A stretch of 64,000 nucleotides of DNA from Arthrobacter pascens (lineage in GTDB: Bacteria; Actinomycetota; Actinomycetes; Actinomycetales; Micrococcaceae), in contig NZ_JAFHKT010000141.1 in assembly GCF_017052465.1 (NCBI RefSeq), positions 1 to 64,000 of the forward strand. The letters are read 5' to 3'. Below are positions 40,283 to 48,248 of this stretch, piece after piece. The number at the start of each line of letters is the position of its first letter. The first letter of the stretch is position 1. Below the pieces are notes generated by a model, which was given only the letters and a program-made list of their open reading frames with translations, was not told where the DNA came from and searched no databases. A program made the position numbers and the translations under genes.

Positions 40283-40329
40283 GAAACCTTCCGGTTCCGG
40301 ACTCAGAAGAGTTAGCTGAAAGCTAAGTC

Positions 40330-40533
40330 TTAGAGAGCCTGGATGTTTACGGCCTGGGGACCCTTGGGGCCCTGCTCGGTTTCGAAGGAGACCTTCTGGT
40401 TCTCTTCGAGGGAGCGGAAGCCGGAGGAGGCGATCGCGGAGTAGTGTGCGAAGACGTCCTGTGAGGAGTCATCGGGGGAAATGAAGCCGAAGCCCTTTTC
40501 AGCGTTAAACCATTTGACGGTACCAGTAGCCAT
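40330..40533 (-). CDS. cspA: Cold-shock protein
   Basis: 67 residues, full length for the family, with RNP1 KGFGFISPD and RNP2 VFAHYSAI in the five-stranded OB fold that binds RNA and single-stranded DNA. AAGGAC lies upstream of the start. The 5' leader (40534 to about 40640) can form a stem in which GGAGGA pairs with TCCTCC near the ribosome-binding site, as in cold-responsive csp leaders; this is inferred. The remaining spacer to 40784 shows no gene. Confidence 0.95.
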   Translation of the reverse strand: MATGTVKWFNAEKGFGFISPDDSSQDVFAHYSAIASSGFRSLEENQKVSFETEQGPKGPQAVNIQAL

Positions 40534-40784
40534 TATTTTTGTCCTTCGTGAAGGTGGAGGAAAAGTCCCGACTTTCGGGTCCTCCGGTGTGGGGTGTTCA
40601 AAACCGCTACTTCAGAAGAACGCGGACTTTCGACCGCGCGTACTGCCTGAACTACCAAATACAAACACAACAACGATCACTACTCTACACGGGTTTCAGG
40701 GCAGGCCTGACCAATCGCGCTGAAACGCAATATGCTTCACGCATAGCCAGCCCGTCGAGCCCCATCCGTCCCGGAAGAAAAATC

Positions 40785-41177
40785 ATGCAGATGCCCAAGC
40801 CGTCAGAGGCGGACAAGGAACATTTCCGCTCTGTCATGCCAACGGACCCGGACGTCGTGGTCAAGCCGATGTTCGGAAACCTCGGCGCCTTCGTGAACGG
40901 CAACATGTTCGCCGGCCTCTTCGGCCCCACCATCGGCGTGCGCCTCTCAGAGGCGGACCGCACAGAACTGGAGGCGTCGGAGCGCACCGTCCCCTTCGGG
41001 CCCGCGGAGCGCCCGATGGGCGGCTACACCGGACTGCCGGAGGTCTGGAACGCCGAGGGCGACGGCGATGAGGCCCGGGAAAAAGCCTGGGTGACGAAGG
41101 CCTACCACTACGTCGCCGGGCTGCCGCCCAAGGAGCCCAAGGAGCCGAAAGCCTCCAAGCCGCGGGCGAAAAAGTAG
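40785..41177 (+). CDS. TfoX/Sxy N-terminal-domain protein
   Basis: 130 residues. VVKPMFGNLGAFVNGNMFAGLF and RLSEADRTEL match the TfoX N-terminal domain, and the tail is Lys/Pro-rich (PPKEPKEPKASKPRAKK). In gammaproteobacteria TfoX activates competence genes; in actinobacteria the role is not known. ATG 40785 has GGAAGAA upstream. Confidence 0.85.
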   Translation: MQMPKPSEADKEHFRSVMPTDPDVVVKPMFGNLGAFVNGNMFAGLFGPTIGVRLSEADRTELEASERTVPFGPAERPMGGYTGLPEVWNAEGDGDEAREKAWVTKAYHYVAGLPPKEPKEPKASKPRAKK

Positions 41178-41253
41178 CCAGCGACGTCGTCGTCCCTTGA
41201 TTGCCGAGCACTCCAACTCTAAAATTAGAGAACCTACTTTTAGAAGGTGTGCC

Positions 41254-41304
41254 ATGAAAGCAGCACAAACGGGATCCGCGCCGAAGCGGCAGGCAGGCGG
41301 ATGA
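41254..41304 (+). CDS. Possible 16-residue leader peptide
   Basis: ATG with a good AGAAGGTG upstream opens MKAAQTGSAPKRQAGG and stops 1 bp before the ATG of the membrane protein. Termination here would place ribosomes on the next start. Upstream, CTCTAA-AA-TTAGAG (41217-41230) is a palindrome that may be a promoter or operator. Confidence 0.4.
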   Translation: MKAAQTGSAPKRQAGG

Positions 41305-41305
41305 C

Positions 41306-41782
41306 ATGGACTGGCAAGGCTGGGCACTGTTCGGTCTGCTCGCCACCGCGGCCCTGACCGTGGTGATGACGGCCTCCCAGATGGCCGGCTGGACCCGGCT
41401 CGATCTGCCCCTGGTCCTCGGCACCCTTGTCACCCCGGACCCCGACAGGGCACGCGTCGCCGGCTTCTTCATTCACCTCGCCGCGGGGCAGGCATTCGCG
41501 CTCGGATACGCGGCGGCCTTCGCACTGCTGGGCAGGGCCACGTGGTGGATCGGCGCACTGCTGGGGCTCCTGCACGTTGCCGTGGCGCTGACCGTCATCC
41601 TGCCGCTGCTGCCCGGCGTCCATCCGAGAATGGCCAGCACCAGGGCCGGTCCGTCGAGCCGGGCGGTGCTGGAACCGCCGGGCCTGCTGGGTTTGAACTA
41701 CGGGATCCAGACGCCGGCCGTCGCCGTTGCAGCCCACGTGGTCTACGGCTCCATGCTGGGATTGCTCCTCACGGTCCATTGA
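41306..41782 (+). CDS. Small integral membrane protein, hypothetical
   Basis: 158 residues with four hydrophobic segments (near residues 7-27, 48-75, 80-103 and 135-157), a family-like WTRLDLPLVLGTLVTPD loop and short polar ends. No enzymatic motif. It probably forms a unit with the short leader ORF before it. The GH15 gene follows after 29 bp. Confidence 0.7.
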   Translation: MDWQGWALFGLLATAALTVVMTASQMAGWTRLDLPLVLGTLVTPDPDRARVAGFFIHLAAGQAFALGYAAAFALLGRATWWIGALLGLLHVAVALTVILPLLPGVHPRMASTRAGPSSRAVLEPPGLLGLNYGIQTPAVAVAAHVVYGSMLGLLLTVH

Positions 41783-41811
41783 CGCCCCAGCCAGAAGGAA
41801 GGTGCACACCG

Positions 41812-43695
41812 ATGAACGCTGCGAGCGGCAACACAGCCCGTTCCTCCCCTGCCCTGGCGGAATACGGGCTGCTCCGTGATACGCGCACGGCGGCCCTGGC
41901 CTCGGCCGACGGGAGTATCGACTGGCTCTGCGCGCCCACCTTCGACGGTGAACCCGTTTTCGGTGCCCTGCTCGGTGGTCCCGACGCAGGGGCCTTCCGG
42001 GCCGGCCCGGCGCTGCCCGCCCGGCCCCTCGTCCGCCGCTACCGGCCGCACACCGCCACCCTCGAGACGGTGTGGGCCACAGACGGAGGCACGCTGTCGC
42101 TGACTGAGGCCATGGTGGCGGAGGTATCGGGCCGGCTGCTGCCCACCACCCTTCTGATCCGGCGGCTGACGGCCGACGGCGCCCCGGCGGAGGCCGTCGT
42201 CGACCTTGACCCCCGCCTCGGCGAGCACCACCTCCGCCCCCGCGTCCGGTCCGGGCAGCCCCTGGTCTGCGAATGGGGCGCCCTCGCCATGTCGCTGGGC
42301 TGCAGCGGAGGGATCAGGGTGGAGCCGGGTACGACGACGGCAATCACCGTGAGCCCCGATCGCCCGGTTGTGCTGGTGCTCGCCCTGGCGTACGCGGAGC
42401 CACTGATCTGTGTGAATCCGGAAACCGCTTGGGGCCTGGTGGAAGCGGACGAGAAACGCTGGCGGGACTGGTCGTCAGGCATCAGCCAGGACATCCCGTT
42501 CCGGGAACCGGTGCTGCGGAGTCTGCTGACGCTGAAGCTGCTCACCTACTCCCCCTCGGGCGCGCCGGTCGCGGCACCCACCACGTCCCTGCCCGAGGAT
42601 CCCGGCGGCGTGCGCAACTGGGACTACAGGTACGCCTGGCCCCGGGACGCCAGCATCGGCATCGGCGCCTTCCTCGGCGCGGGCAAAGACGACGAGGCCC
42701 TGAACTTCCTGAACTGGCTGCTGCACGCCAGCCGACTGGAGCGGCCGCGGCTGCCGGCCCTGCTGACGCTGACCGGAGGGCGTGTGCCCCGCGAGCGCAC
42801 GCTGCGGAACTGGCCCGGCTACCTTGGCAGCACTCCGGTGAGGGTGGGCAACGGGGCCTCGCACCAGCACCAGCTCGACGGCTACGGCTGGGTCCTCGAC
42901 GCCGCATGGAACCTCGTCCGGCAGGGGCACCGGCTGAACTCCGAGGCGTGGCGGGCAATGCGCGGCTTTGCGGACCTGGTGGCACGGCGCTGGCCGGGGC
43001 CGGACGCCGGCATCTGGGAGGTCCGCGCCGATGCGGCACACCACGTGCACTCCAAGGTGATGGGCTGGCTCGCCCTGGACCGCGCCCTGCGCATCGCCCG
43101 GACCCACCGCGTCAGCGCAAGGCTGAAGCGCCGGTGGGAAACGGCGAGAAATGACATCGCTGCCGAGATCAGGGAGAAGGGGTTCGACCCGTCCAGGAAC
43201 ACGTACACCCGCACCTACGGCTCCGGTGACCTGGACTCGGCCCTGCTGATCCTGCCTGTGACCGGCTTCGAGGAACCGGACTCAGCGCGTCTTCGGGGAA
43301 CAGTGGACGCCGTCAGGACCGAACTGTCGGCAGGCTTCCCCTTCCTCTACCGCTACCCGCCGGGACAGGACGGGCTGCCCGGGACGGAAGGGGCGTTCCT
43401 GCCCTGCTCGTTCTGGCTTGCCCAGGCATGCGCCATGACAGGACGGGCAGCGGAGGCCACGGAGTTGGTTGAGGCTCTCCTGGCCATCGCCGGTCCGTTG
43501 GGCCTGTTCAGTGAGGAAATCGATCCTGCCACCGGCGCCTTTCTCGGAAACCATCCCCAGGCACTGAGCCATTCGGCACTGGTCCAGGCGGCCCTGGCAC
43601 TCCGGGATGCCGCAGCGGCGAACGCAACGTCTCCACCGCCGGCGCCCGAACGTGCTGTTGGACGGCTAGGGCTGGACCACATTCACGAGTTCTGA
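41812..43695 (+). CDS. GH15-family glycoside hydrolase (glucoamylase/trehalase-like)
   Basis: 627 residues: an N-terminal beta-sandwich (about 1-220) and an (alpha/alpha)6 barrel. GH15 landmarks are GVRNWDYRYAWPRDAS and, with the catalytic Glu, FSEEIDPATGAFLGNHPQAL. No signal peptide, so the enzyme is cytoplasmic and may act on trehalose or malto-oligosaccharides. AAGGAAGG lies 10 bp before the ATG. The last 30 bp overlap the 3' end of the convergent gene. Confidence 0.88.
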   Translation: MNAASGNTARSSPALAEYGLLRDTRTAALASADGSIDWLCAPTFDGEPVFGALLGGPDAGAFRAGPALPARPLVRRYRPHTATLETVWATDGGTLSLTEAMVAEVSGRLLPTTLLIRRLTADGAPAEAVVDLDPRLGEHHLRPRVRSGQPLVCEWGALAMSLGCSGGIRVEPGTTTAITVSPDRPVVLVLALAYAEPLICVNPETAWGLVEADEKRWRDWSSGISQDIPFREPVLRSLLTLKLLTYSPSGAPVAAPTTSLPEDPGGVRNWDYRYAWPRDASIGIGAFLGAGKDDEALNFLNWLLHASRLERPRLPALLTLTGGRVPRERTLRNWPGYLGSTPVRVGNGASHQHQLDGYGWVLDAAWNLVRQGHRLNSEAWRAMRGFADLVARRWPGPDAGIWEVRADAAHHVHSKVMGWLALDRALRIARTHRVSARLKRRWETARNDIAAEIREKGFDPSRNTYTRTYGSGDLDSALLILPVTGFEEPDSARLRGTVDAVRTELSAGFPFLYRYPPGQDGLPGTEGAFLPCSFWLAQACAMTGRAAEATELVEALLAIAGPLGLFSEEIDPATGAFLGNHPQALSHSALVQAALALRDAAAANATSPPPAPERAVGRLGLDHIHEF

Positions 43696-44403
43696 CCGGC
43701 TGCCTGTCTGCAGGTCCTCGGTGAGGACCAGCGAGGCGACCTCGGGGCAATAATACTTGTGCTCCCGCGCATTCTTCTCAAGCGGCGTCCAGTCGTAGAC
43801 CTTGACGCAGTCGGTGTAAGTGCGGGATTTCGTGGCGACGGTCTGGCCGGTGGCGACGGTGTCCCGCATGTCCTCCGCATGGCCCACGTAAAATTCCTGC
43901 CGATAGGAATCGCCAACGCGCTGCTCGGACTTCATCCAGATGCCGGCTTTAGCGCCATCTTTCCCCTGGAGAAAGCTGCCTGAGTGGTGCAGCAGCATCC
44001 CATTCCAGTAGTTATTCACGTCCTCGCCGAAGTACCACACGTCACCGTTCTTGTGTTGCGCCAGGTAATCCCTGGTCTCCTCGACCAGCTGCCCATTCTT
44101 GTATTCCTTGTCCAGATAGACGACTGTCTCAACGCCGTCTACCACCAGGGTCTCAGGCAGGATTTCAATTTCGATCCGCTCGGTGACCTTTCCTTGCTCG
44201 GTGGTCTCGTACGTCAGCTTCTTGCCGACAGGGAGGGCGAAGTATTTGTTGGTTATGTTGGTGGAGAAATCGGCAGGGTTGATCTGCGGGTTGTACTCCG
44301 CGGCCCTGCTCCTTTTAGTGGTGTCGAAGAAAAAAAGCGCCGCCCCGCCAACAACCAGCACCAGGACGATGACACCAAAGAATATTTTGGTTCGTTGATT
44401 CAT
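43666..44403 (-). CDS. Membrane-anchored extracytoplasmic protein, hypothetical
   Basis: 245 residues. One N-terminal helix (IFFGVIVLVLVVGGAALFFF) anchors a beta-rich outer domain with YFALPVGKKLTYETTEQGK, RIEIEILPETLVVDGVETVV, DVWYFGEDVNNYWNG and YYCPEVASLVLTED. The pattern resembles lipoprotein-like periplasmic carrier folds, but no family name is sure. GGGAAAGG precedes the start at 44403. It is co-oriented with, and 54 bp downstream of, the beta-lactamase-fold protein. Confidence 0.7.
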   Translation of the reverse strand: MNQRTKIFFGVIVLVLVVGGAALFFFDTTKRSRAAEYNPQINPADFSTNITNKYFALPVGKKLTYETTEQGKVTERIEIEILPETLVVDGVETVVYLDKEYKNGQLVEETRDYLAQHKNGDVWYFGEDVNNYWNGMLLHHSGSFLQGKDGAKAGIWMKSEQRVGDSYRQEFYVGHAEDMRDTVATGQTVATKSRTYTDCVKVYDWTPLEKNAREHKYYCPEVASLVLTEDLQTGSRSELVNVVQP

Positions 44404-44457
44404 GGCCTTTCCCACTCCTTCCGAGTAGAAATTCCTATGCGTGTCAGATCTGTGGTC

Positions 44458-46104
44458 CTACTTCGCCCGGGTGAACGTCCCAAGCCCGGTTCTGTCGTAG
44501 AAGTCCAGGGTGACGCGTGGCGAGGAGCCGCCGCCTGTGCCTGCAAACAGTGCACCGGCCAGGCCGTTGGCGTTCTCTCCGATGGATTCGAAGCTAAAGG
44601 TGTTGCCGTCAAAGTGGGTGAGCGGGAAAGTCGTTGGCCGGCCAGGCGGGCCCATTCTCATGGCCAGTTTCCCGCCCTGCTCGAGAACCACAAGCGGGCC
44701 ATAGTAGGAGTTCTCATAGGTGCCCGTGTAGGCACTGTTTCTCGCCGCAGGAGAAGCGGCGGCCGGAACCTTGGTGTAGTCGACCTCAGGTTTCTCGGAC
44801 TCATCAACTTGTTTGAATACGGCAGCGGTGAATGCCAGCCAGTCGACCGTGGGCGATCCGTGCTGGGCTGTGTCCAGAAAGCCGGCGGTGATCGCCTCAG
44901 GAATCCCCTGGGGGCGCCCGTTGGTCAGGGCCACAATGGCCAGTTGCTCACCCGGAAGCATGGAGACGGCAGTGGCGGCGCCAAGATTGAACGCCCCGGA
45001 GTGTCCCAGCTGGACACGGGCCTGGTCGTCGTAGGAGACGTTCCAGCCCAGCCCATAAAACCGGGAGCGGGCAGCGGGGGCCGACGCCGGCCCGGAGACT
45101 GCGTGGGGAACGTGGGTCGTCTGTAGGGCAGCCGAATCTATAACGGGCTTGCCCCCGTAACTGCCGTTGCCCAGCTGCAGCCGAAGCCACTGGGCCAGGT
45201 CCCGCACCGACGAACTCGCACCCCCGGCCGGGGCCTCGGAATCGGCGTCGCGACGGTATTTCGCGGCCCACTCCTTGTTCCCGAGCGGCACATGAATGGT
45301 TGCCCTATCGGACGCCTTCTCATAGTCCGCGTGGCGGTAACTGCTCGCGGACATGCCCAGCGGCCGGAACAGGACTTCATTGGCCAGATCCTCCCAGGAC
45401 ATTTTCATCGCCTCGGCTGCTGCCTGGCCGCCTTCCGTGTAGCCGAAATTGCTGTAGTTGTAGCTGGACCGGAACGCATCAAGGGGCTCCTGGTTGAGGT
45501 GGCCGAGGATGTATGCACGGTCGAAGCCAAGGTCCTCCAGCAGATCGCCCGACGCTGTTCTCAGCCCACTGCGGTGCGACATCAGATCAGCAAAGCTCGC
45601 ATTCCGTGTGACGTAGTCATCCTTGAGCGCGAAGCGCTTGTTGTGTTCGATGACGGGGTCGGTCCACTTGATGACCTGCCGCCCCACCACCCCTGCCGCC
45701 ACCGTGGATGCCAGGGGCTTGGACACGGAAGCCACCTGGAAGACCGTGTCAGGACCGATCCCCTCAGGCTTTCCGACCTCCCGCACGCCGAAGCCCTTGG
45801 AATACACCACCTCGTCCCGATACACCACGGCTACGGCCATACCGGGCAGCCCGGTGCGCTCCATGGCGTCCCGGATCTGTCCGTCGAGCTTGGCCAGGGC
45901 ATCGGTGACTTTCTGCCGGTCCAGCAGCGGTTCGACCTGCCCCGGCGGGGCCGGAAGCAGTGATGCCGACGGCGACGGCACGGACTGCGCCGATTTGCCG
46001 GTGCAAGCGGACAGAAGGGGTATAGCGGCAACACCGGCCGCCCCAATCCCGGCCGCCTTCAGCAGCTCACGTCTGTTCGTGGAAACGGAACCGATGCTGT
46101 CCAT
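44458..46104 (-). CDS. Beta-lactamase-fold serine hydrolase, Tat lipoprotein
   Basis: 548 residues. The signal NRRELLKAAGIGAAGVAAI ends in the lipobox LLSAC, so it is a Tat-exported lipoprotein. Class C beta-lactamase/DD-peptidase motifs are the nucleophile SVSK and the YSN in SYNYSNFGY, plus LGHSGAFNLG near the third motif. A C-terminal beta domain (from about 440) resembles those of esterase or D-aminopeptidase relatives. It may act on peptidoglycan peptides or esters; resistance is not implied. Confidence 0.85.
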   Translation of the reverse strand: MDSIGSVSTNRRELLKAAGIGAAGVAAIPLLSACTGKSAQSVPSPSASLLPAPPGQVEPLLDRQKVTDALAKLDGQIRDAMERTGLPGMAVAVVYRDEVVYSKGFGVREVGKPEGIGPDTVFQVASVSKPLASTVAAGVVGRQVIKWTDPVIEHNKRFALKDDYVTRNASFADLMSHRSGLRTASGDLLEDLGFDRAYILGHLNQEPLDAFRSSYNYSNFGYTEGGQAAAEAMKMSWEDLANEVLFRPLGMSASSYRHADYEKASDRATIHVPLGNKEWAAKYRRDADSEAPAGGASSSVRDLAQWLRLQLGNGSYGGKPVIDSAALQTTHVPHAVSGPASAPAARSRFYGLGWNVSYDDQARVQLGHSGAFNLGAATAVSMLPGEQLAIVALTNGRPQGIPEAITAGFLDTAQHGSPTVDWLAFTAAVFKQVDESEKPEVDYTKVPAAASPAARNSAYTGTYENSYYGPLVVLEQGGKLAMRMGPPGRPTTFPLTHFDGNTFSFESIGENANGLAGALFAGTGGGSSPRVTLDFYDRTGLGTFTRAK

Positions 46105-46265
46105 GTGCGTCCCCTTGATCGGTCAGGCCGTGGGTGACCGGCGGCGCCAGCCTTCCGGCCTGTCTCTATAGTGGACCTCCGCGCAGCGCCAGTGAAGGTA
46201 CGATCTGTTTCAGCGAGCGGGACACCGCCAGCTTCACTGTGCCGGAGTCTTATTGGGGGAGACCA

Positions 46266-46844
46266 ATGCTTGAATTGAAGCGCATCTACTGGACGCGCCA
46301 AATACTCCGGTTGGCCTACGCCGCGGCAACAGTCTGGCTGTCCGCATCCGTCGTCCTGGCCCTGCTGCCCAACAGAGCCAGCGTCGACATCGGTCAGCGG
46401 GCCACCACGGCGAGCGCCATGCTCCGTCAAATGTTCGACGGCGTGCTAGCGGCCGTCGCGCTTCCCGGCGCTTTCATCGTCGCCCTGATCATCGTGGCCG
46501 TGGTCTTCCGCGCCCGGGACGTCCGGCGCCGTGACCCGGTCCGGCGCTTCAGCCGGCAGCAGCGCCGCGAAGGCATGGCACGGGCCGGCGGCGAGTGCGA
46601 GATGGAGGCGGGCTTCCGCCGTCGTTGTTCCCGGCCCGCTGAGCACGGCGACCATTTCTATCCGTGGTCCAAGGGCGGGTCCACCACCCTGCTGAACTTT
46701 GTCGCGGCGTGCAGCCGGTGCAACCGGGCGAAAGGCGCGCGGATCCCCTCCCCCGGCCAGCAGGAAAGGCTGGAACGGCGACGGCGGACGTACGTCACGC
46801 TCGATGCTCCAGTCAGCGTGGGCGAACGGCAGCCGCTCCCCTAG
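46266..46844 (+). CDS. Membrane-anchored HNH nuclease
   Basis: 192 residues. Two hydrophobic helices (about 14-35 and 59-81) precede a basic linker and an HNH domain: CEMEAGFRRRCSRPAEHGDHFYPWSKGGST, then NFVAACSRCNRAKG. The zinc cysteines and the His/Asn residues of the HNH site are all there. GGGGGAGA lies before the ATG. HNH domains with two N-terminal helices are uncommon; DNA uptake, envelope DNA degradation or defence are possible but unproven. Its stop is 4 bp from the end of the convergent GH91 gene. Confidence 0.8.
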   Translation: MLELKRIYWTRQILRLAYAAATVWLSASVVLALLPNRASVDIGQRATTASAMLRQMFDGVLAAVALPGAFIVALIIVAVVFRARDVRRRDPVRRFSRQQRREGMARAGGECEMEAGFRRRCSRPAEHGDHFYPWSKGGSTTLLNFVAACSRCNRAKGARIPSPGQQERLERRRRTYVTLDAPVSVGERQPLP

Positions 46845-46848
46845 GCGT

Positions 46849-48207
46849 TCACTTCTCCGTCGTTGGCGGGAAACCGACCGTGGGTGTGGCCCTAAAGGCG
46901 TTGACAGCCCTATCTGCGATAACTTGGTCGTCACTTCCGGAATCAAGGATCGTATTCCGAGCTGATTCGGGATCGACTAGGACGGCCGTCACGGCGAGGC
47001 CGTCCGAAGTCTCAGTCGTCAACAGGGCGTCCACCTGGGCCTCGAAGCAGGAGTCACTTGACGTGGCGTGAACGTCCATCGCTACGACGTGATTGTTGGA
47101 GACGAAGTTGCCCACCCCCGCCATCAGCCGGATGATGACGGGCGTCGCACCTGTCGGCCGGATGCTCTGTGAGTCGATGATCTCGGAGAAGTGGTTGCCG
47201 ATGACAGAGTTGTTGCTGCCGCTGACACAGAGAAGTCCGTTGAGGTCGTCCAGTCCGTTGTCCACTCCCAGGAAGGGCGTCCAGGGCTCATGGTCACGCA
47301 GGAAGTGATTCGTGGCCACGAGGTTTTCCGAGCTATCGGCTGCGAGAATCAGCATCCCAGGGTAGAACGAATGCAAACGGTTGTTGGTGACGCTTGAACG
47401 CGTGACGCCTTTGAGATGGACGCTGCTCGCACCCCGGGGGAACACGTTGTTCGCGGTGATCAGGAGGCCGCCGTGGTTCTCGGCGTAGATCGAGTAACCC
47501 TTCGGGCCTGCTCCCACCAGGTTGTCGGTGATCTTTGATGCCTGTCCCCACCCGCGCAGCTCGATACAGCTTCCGCATTCAGCGATGAAGTTGTCGTGAA
47601 TGGAAAGCGCGTCCGCGTTGTAGATGGTGATCGCGTTCTCAAGGTAGACGAAGCCCATGCCGTTCACCCGGAATGAGTCATTGGCGTTCGCGACATAGAT
47701 ACCGGTCTTGCCGTTGACGTAAGTGTTCTCCGGAGGCATCCCCGAGCCATCCGAGGTGAAGTGCAACCCGTCGATGCAGAAGTTGGAGAACTCGACCGAG
47801 CTGATCCGCGGGCTCCCGCTTCGCTCAACGTAGAAGGCGGCGCCCTTGGATTCCTCTCCGTCTCCGTCGAGGGGAAGGTCGACGATTATGCGGCTCCCCC
47901 CGGGCCACAGCTCATGCAAGTCGGGCCATTCGTCCTCGGGAACGTTGAACCGGATGCTCGACGACGTAAAGCCGTGCCCCGACCCCTCGATTCGAAGGAA
48001 GCTGACGTCGATCACCACCTGCGTACGAAGGTGGTAGTCCCCGGGCGGAATGTAGATCACCGCGCCTGGCTTTCCCCCGTTGTTCACATCGGTTTGGGTC
48101 TGCCGGTCCTTGATGTCGGCGATGATGCTGTTGATGACTTCACCGACGTCCTTGGACGGGTTGCCGACGGGCCACGTGGTCACGTCGTAGTAGTTGTTGC
48201 TTGACAT
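46849..48207 (-). CDS. GH91 difructose-anhydride-III hydrolase / inulin fructotransferase
   Basis: 452 residues of right-handed beta-helix typical of GH91: YYDVTTWPVGNPSKDVGEVI, PPGDYHLRTQVVIDVSFLR, IAECGSCIELRGWGQASK, VSNNHVVAMDV. The family includes secreted inulin fructotransferases that make DFA III and intracellular DFA III hydrolases that open it to inulobiose; both are known in Arthrobacter. This protein has no signal peptide (MSSNNYYDVT directly after AAGGGAAG) and is the last gene of an importer-GH32 locus, so the hydrolase role is favoured. Sequence alone cannot fully separate the two. Confidence 0.85.
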   Translation of the reverse strand: MSSNNYYDVTTWPVGNPSKDVGEVINSIIADIKDRQTQTDVNNGGKPGAVIYIPPGDYHLRTQVVIDVSFLRIEGSGHGFTSSSIRFNVPEDEWPDLHELWPGGSRIIVDLPLDGDGEESKGAAFYVERSGSPRISSVEFSNFCIDGLHFTSDGSGMPPENTYVNGKTGIYVANANDSFRVNGMGFVYLENAITIYNADALSIHDNFIAECGSCIELRGWGQASKITDNLVGAGPKGYSIYAENHGGLLITANNVFPRGASSVHLKGVTRSSVTNNRLHSFYPGMLILAADSSENLVATNHFLRDHEPWTPFLGVDNGLDDLNGLLCVSGSNNSVIGNHFSEIIDSQSIRPTGATPVIIRLMAGVGNFVSNNHVVAMDVHATSSDSCFEAQVDALLTTETSDGLAVTAVLVDPESARNTILDSGSDDQVIADRAVNAFRATPTVGFPPTTEK

Positions 48208-48248
48208 AGGTTCTTCCCTTTGTGTTCCGGTTTCGCAGCCCTTGGCGG

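Noticed and set aside
44458..46104. Beta-lactam resistance gene
   Set aside because: The protein is a Tat lipoprotein with an extra C-terminal domain, typical of broad serine hydrolases; fold similarity does not show beta-lactam hydrolysis.
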